Assembly: GCA_023397905.1 (NCBI GenBank)
Contig: JAEWSZ010000008.1
Location: forward strand, 1-63,234
Direction of reading: 5' to 3'
Source: Bacillota bacterium
Lineage (GTDB): Bacteria; Bacillota; Clostridia; Acetivibrionales; DSM-1351
DNA: 63,234 nt
Below, one piece after another: positions 36,331 through 46,600 of this stretch (within the stretch, counting starts at the first letter, position 1; every line of letters starts with the position of its first letter). The notes beneath the pieces are model-generated. The model was not told the origin of the DNA and searched no databases. It saw only the letters and a list, made by a program, of their open reading frames with translations. A program made the position numbers and the translations under genes.

Positions 36331-36744
36331 TCAGCCTCTCCCTTCTGAAATCACATATTTGATCTTGTTATAGTTGCTATTTATCAATTGAACCAATGTA
36401 TTATACTTTATGGTGTTTTTCGCCAAATTTCCCATTTCGGTGTCTACATCAACATTATTTCCATCAATGCGCATGCTGGAATCCGAATTGTCTTCGATCA
36501 ATGTGGGCTTAACTTTGTCAATATCGCTGGTATTTATAGGTATATGTCTCTTGTCCGTCAGATTTCCTTCAATACTTGATTTATCGAGAGCACTGTTGAG
36601 CATATCTTCAAATGCGATATCCTTCCTCTTATACATAGGAGTGTCATCATTTGCTATATTTTGTGATATAACATCGTTTCTGGCCCACGAGGCATCCAAA
36701 GTCTTTTCCAAAATACTGCTCTTCCCATATAAGTTTTGTATCAT
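36331..36744 (-). CDS. flgB: Proximal rod protein FlgB, first gene of the operon
   Basis: A 137-residue rod protein with the N-terminal ARNDVISQNIANDDTPMYKR and C-terminal LVQLINSNYNKIKYVISEG segments. It is the first gene of the fla/che operon, 140 bp downstream of trmFO. GGGGGTG lies upstream of ATG 36744. Confidence 0.96.
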   Translation of the reverse strand: MIQNLYGKSSILEKTLDASWARNDVISQNIANDDTPMYKRKDIAFEDMLNSALDKSSIEGNLTDKRHIPINTSDIDKVKPTLIEDNSDSSMRIDGNNVDVDTEMGNLAKNTIKYNTLVQLINSNYNKIKYVISEGRG

Positions 36745-36788
36745 TTTTATTACACACCCCCAAAATAAAAACCCAAATTCGAATAATA

Positions 36789-36845
36789 TTAGATAAATTT
36801 AGCATTTATTAGATAAATTTTAGCATAATAAATAAAAAAAAACAA
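36789..36845 (-). promoter_or_regulatory. Putative promoter of the fla/che operon with duplicated -10 region
   Basis: On the minus strand, TTGTTT (36840-36845), a 17-bp spacer and TAAAAT (36817-36822) with an extended TGC form a sigma-A-type promoter. A near-copy of the -10 region follows: the 17-18-base unit at 36809-36826 is repeated at 36789-36805 with one base missing. The second copy may be another start or an operator. Confidence 0.5.
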
Positions 36846-36884
36846 TAAATATAGTGAAATAAGCGTAATTATAGGACTAATTAC

Positions 36885-38207
36885 TCACTTCCAGTTTATA
36901 ACAGAACGATATATTTCGCCAATTATTTCAAGTGATTTCCTGGAAATTTCTGCATTTCTTTTGCGCTTATCCCGGATGCTCGTGTCAATATCTGTAAAAA
37001 TTCCAAAATTGACGTTCATGGGCTGAAAATTTTTTACGGTGCCGTCGGATATATAGTTACATAAAGCGCCTATTGCAGTGTTGGCTGGAAAGGCTTCCAA
37101 TTCTTTCCCTAATATCTGCGCGGAGGCATTCAGGCCCGCCACAAACCCGGAGGCCGTCGATTCGATATATCCTTCCACACCTGTAATCTGCCCCGCAAAG
37201 TATATTGAATCGCTGTTATTCAGCTTGTATGTCCTGTCCAGAAGCTTTGGAGAATTTATATAAGTGTTTCTGTGCATAACGCCGTATCTGACAAATTCGG
37301 CATTTTCCAGACCGGGTATCATACTGAATACTCTTTTTTGCTCCGGCCATTTTAAATGGGTCTGGAATCCCACAATGTTAAAAAGGGTCCCGTTTTTGTT
37401 GTCCTGTCTGAGCTGAACCACTGCATACGGCTTTATTCCAGTCCTTTCATCAACCAGCCCCACCGGCTTTAAAGGTCCGAACCTCATGGTGTCCTTTCCT
37501 CTTTGCGCCATGCTTTCAATGGGCATGCATCCTTCAAACACCATATTTTTTTCAAAATCTTTTACTTCCGCAGGCTCGGCATTTACTATCGCGTTATAAA
37601 AAGCATCATATTCTTCCCTGTTCATGGGGCAGTTGATGTAATCTTCGGATCCCTTCCCGTACCTGGCGGCTTTAAAAGCCCTGTCCATATTGATTGAATC
37701 ATAGGTTACAATAGGAGCAGCCGCATCAAAGAAATGAAGATAGTCCTCTCCTATTATTTTGCGGATATAATCAAACATTGGCTCGGATGTCAATGGCCCG
37801 GTGGCTATAATGGTTATATTGTCATCGGGTATACGCTCCATTTCGCCATATATTACTTCAATATTCGCATTTGTTTTTATTTCATTTGTGACATATTGTG
37901 AGAAGCCTTCCCTGTCAACGGCCAGAGCACCTCCCGCAGGGACTCTTGTAGCATCTGCCGCCCTCAAGATCAAGGAATCCATTTTCCTCAATTCCTCCTT
38001 CAGAAGTCCGACCGCGTTTTCCAGCTGATCCGACCTGAGTGAATTGCTGCATACCAGTTCCGCAAAATTTCCGGAATGGTGGGCCGGGGAAAACTTCTGA
38101 GGCTTCATCTCATACAATTTGACCTGGATACCCCTCTTTGCCATCTGATATGCCGCCTCACAGCCGGCGAGACCTGCTCCTATTACGTTAACCGTTTTTT
38201 TATTCAT
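36885..38207 (-). CDS. trmFO: Methylenetetrahydrofolate-tRNA-(uracil-54) methyltransferase TrmFO
   Basis: A 440-residue flavoprotein with the FAD-binding N terminus VIGAGLAGCEAAYQMAKRG and the conserved HHSGNFAELVCSNSLRSD followed by QLENAVGLLKEELR. It makes ribothymidine-54 in tRNA using methylene-THF. The Gly-rich and Cys-containing loops are intact. GAGGAG lies before ATG 38207. It follows topA, as in most Firmicutes. Confidence 0.97.
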   Translation of the reverse strand: MNKKTVNVIGAGLAGCEAAYQMAKRGIQVKLYEMKPQKFSPAHHSGNFAELVCSNSLRSDQLENAVGLLKEELRKMDSLILRAADATRVPAGGALAVDREGFSQYVTNEIKTNANIEVIYGEMERIPDDNITIIATGPLTSEPMFDYIRKIIGEDYLHFFDAAAPIVTYDSINMDRAFKAARYGKGSEDYINCPMNREEYDAFYNAIVNAEPAEVKDFEKNMVFEGCMPIESMAQRGKDTMRFGPLKPVGLVDERTGIKPYAVVQLRQDNKNGTLFNIVGFQTHLKWPEQKRVFSMIPGLENAEFVRYGVMHRNTYINSPKLLDRTYKLNNSDSIYFAGQITGVEGYIESTASGFVAGLNASAQILGKELEAFPANTAIGALCNYISDGTVKNFQPMNVNFGIFTDIDTSIRDKRKRNAEISRKSLEIIGEIYRSVINWK

Positions 38208-38440
38208 TGTTGGCTCCTCGTATTTTTATTATACTTTCACTATTTTATTAACTTGTTAAGTTAAAGTAAATTTATTGTCCTGACAAAATTATATCCCCGA
38301 AAATAATAAAATAAATCGAATAATATAGAATAAACCGAAAGGCTTTGTACGCACTTCCGGTTTGAAAACATTTTTGTTCTCTTTAATTCTATAAAAACTC
38401 ATATTCCGTAAAGACTCGCAATAAAGTCTTGTCAACATTG

Positions 38441-40552
38441 TTACTTGGCCTTTTTATCGGTATTGTCCTTGTTGCTCGGGCATTTTTCATTGCTGCAGAC
38501 CAGCTCTGTTTTTTTGCCGGAGCTCTTCTGGAGCATAAAATTGCCGCAGACCGGGCACAATTCCTTGCTTGGCATATCCCAGCTCATAAACGGGCATTCG
38601 GGATTCCGCTCGCAGCCTATATATTTTCTGCCTTTTCTGGTCTTCTTTATCAGAACTTTTCCCTGGCAGACGGGACACAATACTCCCGCGTCCTCCACAA
38701 TAGGTTTTGTATTCCTGCACTCCGGAAATCCCGGGCAGGCCAGAAATTTTCCAAAACGTCCCTGCTTCACAACCATGTTTCTTCCGCATTTATCGCAAAT
38801 TACATCCGATACCTCTTCTGGAACCTCCACATCCCCGATGGATTCCTCCGCCTGCTTCAGAACCCCTGCAAAGGATGCGTAAAAATCCTTCATTACATCC
38901 TTCCATGGTTTTTCACCGTCTTCCACAGAGTCAAGCTGATTTTCCATCTGGGCGGTAAACTCGGCGTCAACAATATCCTCAAAATGCTTTTTCATTATAT
39001 CGTTTACAATCTTCCCAAGCTCCGCCGGTATGAGAAATTTCTTTTCCTTGAGTACATAGCCTCTCGAAAGGATTGTAGTAATGGTCGGAGCATAGGTGCT
39101 CGGCCTGCCGATACCCTTTTCCTCCAGCGCCCTTACGAGGGTCGCTTCGGTATATCTGGCCGGTGGCTGGGTAAAATGCTGTTTGGGCGTATTCTTTTTT
39201 AATTCCAGCACATCGCCTGCCAGAAGCTCAGGAAGGGTGTTTTCTTCATCTTCCGATTCTTCGTCGCTGTTTTCGGTGTCCTTGCCTTCAATATATAATA
39301 CCATGAAGCCCGGGAATTTGACTTTTGAACCGCTGGCCTTAAAAATATACCTGCCTGCAGAAATATCCGCACTGACCGTATCATATACGGCAGATGACAT
39401 CTGGCTGGCAATGAACCTGCTCCAGATGAGCTTGTATAATTTAAACTGCTCGGCATTTAAAGACTCCTTTATCTCCTCCGGAGTCAGCTCCACATAGGTG
39501 GGGCGTATGGCCTCATGGGCGTCCTGTGATGCGGATTTGTTTTTATAAATCCTGGGGGTCTGGGGTATATATTCGGAACCGTATTTTTTGGTGATATATT
39601 CCCTGGCCTCTATCTGGGCTTCGGAAGATACTCTGGTGGAGTCTGTCCTCATGTAGGTTATGAGACCAACTGAGCCGCGGCCCTTTATTTCAACGCCTTC
39701 ATACAGCTGCTGTGCGACCATCATGGTTTTTTTAGTGGTAAAGCCAAGTTTTCTGGCCGCTTCCTGCTGCATGGTGCTGGTTATGAACGGAGCTGCCGCC
39801 GCTCTCTTCTTCTCCTGCTCCTTGACCTTCTGTACCTTATATATGCAGTTGTCAATTTCTTTTAAAATTTCATTGACCTGTTCTTCATTGTTAAGTTCTA
39901 TTTTTTCTTTTTCAGTCCCGTAAAATCTCGCTTCAAAGTTGGGACTGACTTTGGGTTTTGCAAGCTTTGAAATTATTGACCAGTATTCCTGGGAAACAAA
40001 GTTTTCAATCTCTTCTTCCCTGTCGCAAACCATTTTTGTGGCAACGGACTGAACTCTTCCTGCGCTTAATCCCTTTTTGACCTTTTTCCAGAGCAGCGGA
40101 CTTATTTTATATCCGACTATCCTGTCCAGAACCCTTCTGGCCTGCTGGGCGTCAACCAGGTCCATATCAATCTTCCTGGGCTGTTTTATGGCGTTTTTCA
40201 CAGCGTTCTGAGTTATCTCATTAAAGGAAACTCTGCATTTTTGATCTTCGTCAATATTCAGCAGATTGGCTAAATGCCAGGAAATAGCTTCGCCTTCGCG
40301 GTCAGGGTCAGTTGCAAGATAAACTTTCTTGGCTGTTTTGGCTTCCTTTTTGAGCTTTGATATTACATCTCCCTTTCCTCTTATGGTGATGTATTTGGGC
40401 TCAAAATTATTTTCAATATCCACTCCCATTTGACTTTTAGGCTGATCTCTTACATGTCCTACCGACGCTTCGACCTTATATCCCTTGCCTAAAAATTTGC
40501 CAATCGATTTTACTTTTCCAGGAGACTCCACAATAACCAGATTTTCAGCCAT
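38441..40552 (-). CDS. topA: DNA topoisomerase I
   Basis: A 703-residue type IA topoisomerase started at ATG 40552 (GGAGG upstream; MAENLVIVESPGKVKS). It has the Toprim domain (DPDREGEAISWHL), catalytic Tyr in GLITYMRTDSTR, and three C4 zinc ribbons at the C-terminal end (CDKCGRN, CPVCQGK, CPVCGNF). It relaxes negative supercoils. Spacing to trmFO is 233 bp with no visible gene. Confidence 0.97.
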   Translation of the reverse strand: MAENLVIVESPGKVKSIGKFLGKGYKVEASVGHVRDQPKSQMGVDIENNFEPKYITIRGKGDVISKLKKEAKTAKKVYLATDPDREGEAISWHLANLLNIDEDQKCRVSFNEITQNAVKNAIKQPRKIDMDLVDAQQARRVLDRIVGYKISPLLWKKVKKGLSAGRVQSVATKMVCDREEEIENFVSQEYWSIISKLAKPKVSPNFEARFYGTEKEKIELNNEEQVNEILKEIDNCIYKVQKVKEQEKKRAAAAPFITSTMQQEAARKLGFTTKKTMMVAQQLYEGVEIKGRGSVGLITYMRTDSTRVSSEAQIEAREYITKKYGSEYIPQTPRIYKNKSASQDAHEAIRPTYVELTPEEIKESLNAEQFKLYKLIWSRFIASQMSSAVYDTVSADISAGRYIFKASGSKVKFPGFMVLYIEGKDTENSDEESEDEENTLPELLAGDVLELKKNTPKQHFTQPPARYTEATLVRALEEKGIGRPSTYAPTITTILSRGYVLKEKKFLIPAELGKIVNDIMKKHFEDIVDAEFTAQMENQLDSVEDGEKPWKDVMKDFYASFAGVLKQAEESIGDVEVPEEVSDVICDKCGRNMVVKQGRFGKFLACPGFPECRNTKPIVEDAGVLCPVCQGKVLIKKTRKGRKYIGCERNPECPFMSWDMPSKELCPVCGNFMLQKSSGKKTELVCSNEKCPSNKDNTDKKAK

Positions 40553-40770
40553 TTTTCCTCCATGCCCCCCAATGTGCCGTTGAATAGTCCTATAGGGCGC
40601 ATTGGGAAAATTATTTTTAATCTGTGCCATAAATTCTAATACATAGTTTTTCTAAATATATCTCAAATTTATTAACAAATACTAATTTAAACTGGATTTT
40701 GCAATCTGTCAACCTTTAATCAAATTTGTCTGTCAAATTTGAATTATGCGCATATATGCTAAAATTATGA

Positions 40771-42009
40771 CTACAGGCACATTTCAAATAATTTTCCAGG
40801 CAATTGCACTATGACCCCCTTCATTTCCAGCATGAAAAGAATATTATTGGCCTCCTTTGCTGAAATATTGCTTCTCTCAATTATTTCGTCCATGTGGTGG
40901 ATCCCGTTTTTTATGATTTTGACCACTCTTATTTCCTCGGTGCTCAATCCCCGGAACAGGCTGAAATCTGTTTTTTCTTTGGAGCTTCCGGATTTATTAG
41001 CACTTTTATCAAGGCTTTCCTTATTTAATTCCTTCCTATTTAAACCGGAAACTTTTTCAACGGATTTTTCAGATTTTTTATCTTTATCTTTTTCTTTATT
41101 ATTATTTTTATTATTATCATTACTTCTATCATTTATCTCTTTGTAATCAAATTCCTCCAGAATATCCCCGGCGCACAGCACCATTTTAGCCCCATCCCTT
41201 ATCAGCCGGTTTGTACCTTTGCTATAGGCGGAATCGATATTTCCCGGGACTGCGAAAACTTCCCGGCCCTGTTCCAGAGCATAACCCGCAGTGATCAGTG
41301 AACCGCTCCTGTTGGCCGCTTCCACCACCAGAACCCCTGAGGCTATTCCGCTGATGATCCTGTTCCTCGCCGGGAAATTGTGGTTGATGGGAGGCATCCC
41401 AGGAGCGTATTCGGACAGGGCCAGACCGCCCGATTTTATAATTCTGTCAAATAGCTCCCTGTTTTCGGGAGGATAAATATTGTCAATACCGCAGCCTAAA
41501 ACCGCGGTCGTCTTTCCCCCTGCATCCAGACAGCCCCCATGGGCAATACTGTCTATCCCCCTGGCCAGGCCGCTGATAATACGGACTCCGTGCATTGCCA
41601 GGTCATATGACAATTTTTTCGCCGAAAGCGCTCCGTAATATGTGGTCCTTCTGGAACCCACCGCCGCAATTGAAAAATCGGAAAAATCCAAATTCCCTTT
41701 GTAATACAGTGCAATTGGCGGATCATATATATGTCTGAGTTTGTCCGGATAATTGCCGTCAAATATGCTGATGATCTTGATATCGTTTTTCAGCATTATC
41801 CCATATATTTCTCCGACTCTTTTTCTCTTATCCGGGTCCAATATTTCCTCTACGTTTTTGGCGGTCAGCAAACCCGTCTTTTTAAGCTCCGCCTCGGACA
41901 TGTCGTATACCAGGCCCGGGTGCTTGAAATTCTCAAGTAAGCTCCGGGCTTTTACAGGTCCCATTCCAGTCAGCGACGACATCCATATCCAATAATCGAT
42001 CTCTCTCAT
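40771..42009 (-). CDS. dprA: DNA processing protein DprA (Smf)
   Basis: A 412-residue protein with an N-terminal HhH/SAM-like segment, the Rossmann-like DprA core (about 105-290; GSRRTTYYGALSAKKLSYDL, ISGLARGIDSIAHGG) and a C-terminal winged helix (about 345-410; DEIIERSNISAKEANNILFM). It loads RecA on incoming single-stranded DNA. A low-complexity Asn/Lys/Asp/Glu linker of about 50 residues (about 295-345) is unusual. Adjacent comM supports a DNA-uptake block. Confidence 0.95.
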   Translation of the reverse strand: MREIDYWIWMSSLTGMGPVKARSLLENFKHPGLVYDMSEAELKKTGLLTAKNVEEILDPDKRKRVGEIYGIMLKNDIKIISIFDGNYPDKLRHIYDPPIALYYKGNLDFSDFSIAAVGSRRTTYYGALSAKKLSYDLAMHGVRIISGLARGIDSIAHGGCLDAGGKTTAVLGCGIDNIYPPENRELFDRIIKSGGLALSEYAPGMPPINHNFPARNRIISGIASGVLVVEAANRSGSLITAGYALEQGREVFAVPGNIDSAYSKGTNRLIRDGAKMVLCAGDILEEFDYKEINDRSNDNNKNNNKEKDKDKKSEKSVEKVSGLNRKELNKESLDKSANKSGSSKEKTDFSLFRGLSTEEIRVVKIIKNGIHHMDEIIERSNISAKEANNILFMLEMKGVIVQLPGKLFEMCL

Positions 42010-42064
42010 CCTACCAGTTCCTTTCGCCTTTAAGTTTCCATTCCGGATTCCCTCTCCTTGATTC

Positions 42065-43594
42065 TTACATTCTTATTCTGTCCATACTTCTGTACTGAAT
42101 GGCTTCGGCCACGTGTTCGGCTTTGATTGCCTGGCTTTCCTCCATGTCCGCAATGGTTCTGGCCACCTTCAGTATCCTGTCGTGGGCCCTGGCGCTGAGC
42201 CCCAATTTCTCGTAAGCTCTTCTGAGCAGTTTAGACGTATACCTGTCAAGGCCGCAGTATTTTTTTATAAGCGAAGGTGAAAGCTCCGAATTGGAGAATA
42301 TGCCCATTCCCTTATACCTGTCCAACTGTATGTTTCTTGTCCTGTTCACCCTTTCCCGGATCACCGCCGAAGTCTCTTCTTCACTGTTCTTTTCCAGATC
42401 GTCATACTTTACCGGCTGGACCTCCGCATGGATATCTATCCGGTCCAGCAGCGGCTGGCTGAGCTTTCCCAGGTATTGCTGCACCATCTTGGGCGTACAG
42501 TTGCATCTTTTTGAGGGATCCAGAAAAAACCCGCATTTGCAGGGATTTGCAGCGCAGACCAGCATGGTTCTGGCCGGATAGGTTACGCTGCTATTTACTC
42601 TTGAAATGCATATTTCGCCATCCTCCAGTGGCTGTCTGAGCACTTCAATGGCTTCCTTGCAGAATTCCGGGAATTCATCGAGAAACAGGACTCCATAGTG
42701 GGCCAGACTTACCTCTCCCGGCTTCGGATGACTGCCTCCTCCCACCAGGGATATTTCTGATATGGTATGATGGGGGCTTCTGAAGGGTCTTGCGGATATC
42801 AGGGATGTCTTTTGAGGCAGCAGTCCTGAAACGCTGTATATCTTTGTAAGCTCCAATGCTTCTTCGAAGGTCAGCCTTGGCAGTATGGTGGGGAGCCTCT
42901 TTGCCAGCATTGTTTTTCCGCTGCCCGGAGAGCCCACCATCAGCATATTGTGGGCCCCGCAGGCAGCTACCTCCATAGCTCTTTTTACTCCGGCCTGTCC
43001 CTTTACATCGCTGAAGTCCACCGAATATATTACCTGCCGGTTAAAAATATCATCCAGCTCTACCGTATATGGACTGGTGATCTCCGTGCCATTCAAGTGG
43101 CTGATTATTGCAGTGAGGGACTTTACAGGAATGATATTTACATTTTTAAGCACAGCCGCTTCATCGGCATTTGCCTCGGGAACAAATATATTTTTTATGC
43201 CGTTGGCCGCCGCGCAGCAAGCCATTGGCAGTATACCAGCCACAGGCTTTACTCTGCCGTCCAGGGACAATTCTCCCAGGAACATGTACGTGTCAAGCTC
43301 ATTGTTTATGATTATTTCCGAGGCTACCAGAATACCAACCGCAATGGATACGTCATATACCGAGCCCTCTTTTCTCAGATTGGCCGGCGCCAGATTTATG
43401 GTTATCCTTCTGACAGGAAAGTCCACACCGCTGTTTTTTATGGCTGCCCTTACCCTCTCTCTGGACTCCCTGACCGCCGTATCTCCCAATCCCACTATAT
43501 CAAAACCTGGTATGCCGTTGCTTATGTCTGTCTCGACTTCAACCACGCAGCCGTCGATACCTGTCAGTGCGCAACTGTTTATTTTGGAAACCAT
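42065..43594 (-). CDS. comM: ComM/YifB AAA+ Mg-chelatase-like helicase
   Basis: A 509-residue protein with an N-terminal Lon-like domain (about 1-165), a AAA+ core with Walker A MVGSPGSGKTMLAKRLP, Walker B FLDEFPEF and the zinc-ligand cluster CAANPCKCGFF plus CNCTP, and a C-terminal Mg_chelatase_C (about 410-505). In transforming bacteria ComM drives branch migration. AAAGGAA precedes ATG 43594. Probably co-transcribed with dprA. Confidence 0.93.
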   Translation of the reverse strand: MVSKINSCALTGIDGCVVEVETDISNGIPGFDIVGLGDTAVRESRERVRAAIKNSGVDFPVRRITINLAPANLRKEGSVYDVSIAVGILVASEIIINNELDTYMFLGELSLDGRVKPVAGILPMACCAAANGIKNIFVPEANADEAAVLKNVNIIPVKSLTAIISHLNGTEITSPYTVELDDIFNRQVIYSVDFSDVKGQAGVKRAMEVAACGAHNMLMVGSPGSGKTMLAKRLPTILPRLTFEEALELTKIYSVSGLLPQKTSLISARPFRSPHHTISEISLVGGGSHPKPGEVSLAHYGVLFLDEFPEFCKEAIEVLRQPLEDGEICISRVNSSVTYPARTMLVCAANPCKCGFFLDPSKRCNCTPKMVQQYLGKLSQPLLDRIDIHAEVQPVKYDDLEKNSEEETSAVIRERVNRTRNIQLDRYKGMGIFSNSELSPSLIKKYCGLDRYTSKLLRRAYEKLGLSARAHDRILKVARTIADMEESQAIKAEHVAEAIQYRSMDRIRM

Positions 43595-43639
43595 ATCAAA
43601 TTCCTTTCTTGTGGTTTCAGATCCTTTTAATAACGACTT

Positions 43640-46600
43640 TTAATGACTTTGGGTATATATGATATCCTCCATGGCGTTTCCCATAACATAAAACACCTCT
43701 CTCCTCAAATTCCTGCCGTCCCATTTGTCAACCCATTTTTCATTGCCATAGGTATTTTCTCCTTTTACAGTAACGAGATCAAAATTTATAAAGGAATTTG
43801 AATCGGTCTTGATGGGGATGATCCACTCGAACAGGTATGTATTGCCTGAGCTTTTGTTCAGATTTATCACAGCTGCATACGGCTTGCCTTCTATGTTGTA
43901 ATGCGCCTTGAAATATGCGGAATCAGGATTGCCCTGAATGTCTATTCTGCCGTTTACCTTATAGCCTGCCTTTATATAAGTCCTCGAATATCCCACCAGG
44001 GAATAGAAATTTACCGGAAGCTTCAAGGTGCCTATATCCGTGTTGGGCAGTCTGGGATATCTGTCCGCTACCCCGTCGTGGTTGTCGTCAATCCCGTTGT
44101 TCATATTAAAATAGTATGGCCTCCAGCCAATGACCAGCATCATTGTGATCAAAAATCCCGAGGCTCTGATACCAACTATTTTATAGTTCACATAAGCCGT
44201 CTCACTTTTCCCTGAAGGCAGCGTCGCCTTGAATTCCGCCGTTCCAAGCTTTCCGTCAGGATAAGCTCCTTCGGCCAGTTCAAGAGGACACTCCCAGGTC
44301 TTGCCTGTTTCATTTGATGAAATCAATCTGATTTGATTCAGGTCGGAGGAATATGTTTTGCCTTCAAATGTAAGTTGTGTGGAGGTCACATAGACGGAGG
44401 TTGTAAAAGTGAAAATATTCCTTTCTCCGGTATTGACCTGGGCATTTTCGGACTTTCCGTTTATCAGGCCTTTCAGATTGATGGGAGTACTGAGCCGGAC
44501 AGGAAAGGAAATGGTCTTGCTCTGATTTGCACTTGCAGTAACTTTGAATATATAATCTCCGTCAGGTAAAGTTTTGGATGTGTTAAAAAGAATATTCCGC
44601 CAGTTTATATCATTACCGTTTTTGGTTCCCGCAGAAGTGTTGAAATTCACTGTTTTTGAAGTGCCGGCCTGGATGCCGGCCGTATTGTATAAGGCCATGG
44701 ATAAAGCCGGGTCTGTTGGATACCTTGTCCATATGCCGTATAATTCCAGATTTTCGCTTGCAGGTACTGTTACCGGGGATTCCGGTGTTCTGAAGTTAAG
44801 CTTTTCCGATCTGAGTTTTGCTTCAAACTGCATTGGAGGTGATTCCCATAAGGTGAAGGTTACTTCTGTGACATCTCTGCTTGTGGTCCCGTCGATGTCT
44901 ATTGTAAAAACATCCGACCAGGTATTTTCAATATCCATTACATAATATCTCAGTCTGTATGTACCAGGGCTTAAATAGTCGGGTATGGTATAATTCCAGT
45001 CTCCGCCTTCTTTTTTCCACATTATCTTTCTCTGGGCTATGCCCTTGTCCGTTCTGGAAATGCTGTGATCCATATCATAGCTCAGATCGACCCATTTGGT
45101 CCTGTAAAGATTTGTCCCGGCGTCAAAGTCCCAGTCCAGCACCGCCTTGGCTATGGGCTTCCTGTGTACATATATGTCTACCTCTGTCGCACTGCTGTAG
45201 TAGGAATAATCCTCCCCGTATGCACCGGACGGTTTATCCTTTACCCTTCTGAATATCTGATACTTGCCCACATTGGCAAAGCTTGTCCGCATGGTCTGGA
45301 TCCAGCCGCCTGTATCGCTAAATACAGTTTGAGTGCCGGTTTCCTGCCCCGTAGGATTGTCAAAGTAGTCTTTATCCTGTACATATTGCATCTCACGGGC
45401 AACTATATTATCATTTTCTATATCTTCCTCACCGGTGTTTAATGTAAAAGTCTGATTCTGGAGCATATACATCTGTTCTATGGCCGGCGCATCCTGTGAT
45501 ATAAATTCCAGCGCCTCATTTACTATGTCTTGCATTGACTTCCCTGTTACATCAATGAATTTTGCGTATGATGGATATTGTGATTTTATGCTTGCAGTCC
45601 CCGCAAGGATAACTTTTGCATCTGATTTTGAGGTTACCATATCAAAATCAGATTTTTCCGACATGCCGCTGTTGGATATATACATAACATATTTGTAGCT
45701 GTTGGCTCTCCAGGGATCGGTGTATGGCTGCCTTACATATTTATATATTGTGCCGCTGTAATAGCCCGTATAATTTGAAACCCAGCGTATATCCGGAACC
45801 CAGTATGAAACCGTTCGTGATACTGTTCCGGAGTATCCGGCATAGCTTCGTGTCCAGTCGAAGTCCCCCTCTTTATCACTGCGTGCAACTGACGTGTATA
45901 AATAGCCATATCCTGTCAATGTGCCGGAATAACCCTCACTGTCAGAGTATGAAATGCTGGACGGCGGCGCGCTGCCGCTTATACCGTGTCCGCTGGTGGA
46001 TCTTCCTCCCGCGCTTGCCGTTTTGGTTTCCGTCCGCGTTTCCGTGTGGCCGAAGTCATGGTTGGAACCGTTGTCGGACACGCTTGTGCGGCTCAGTGTT
46101 CCAGAATACCCGGCGCTGGAATATGAAATGCTTGTGGGCGGGTAGCTTGTGCCCGTATTATATGAGGATGATGCAGGAGTTGAATACTCATAGGTTTTCA
46201 TATCCCAGATGTTTATGCCGGGCAATATATTTTTGCCCAGGAGGTAATTCTCCATAGACACCCTGTTGTCCGTCAGGTATCTTACATCTTCATCCGGGTT
46301 GTTTTTATCCCTCATTATATACAGGTCCACATTGGGCCTTTGTATTTCTGTCTCCAGGTACAGGTCAGACAACGGCTGGTAGTTGTCCACCCAGAATTCA
46401 ACTTCATAAGAGCTTGTCTTTTTATCGGCATCGGTTATATACTGCTGCAATGTATCCTGCCCCTGCACGCCCACAAATTCATCCTTGGCATATATTTTAT
46501 ATTTATAGTAGCCCAGCTGCGTCGGCGTAAATTTCGGGAAATCGTCGGGCTCACAGATCCCGTTGCCTCCCAGGCCGTCCCACTCCTGTATCTTCTGATC

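Noticed and set aside
40568..40606. An 11-bp hairpin just before topA as a terminator
   Set aside because: It has no U-tract in the direction of transcription and sits between dprA and the topA ribosome site; its role cannot be supported.
42885..43643. Long overlapping plus-strand frames over comM
   Set aside because: Two different plus frames are open at once over a conserved gene, a codon-composition effect rather than real genes.
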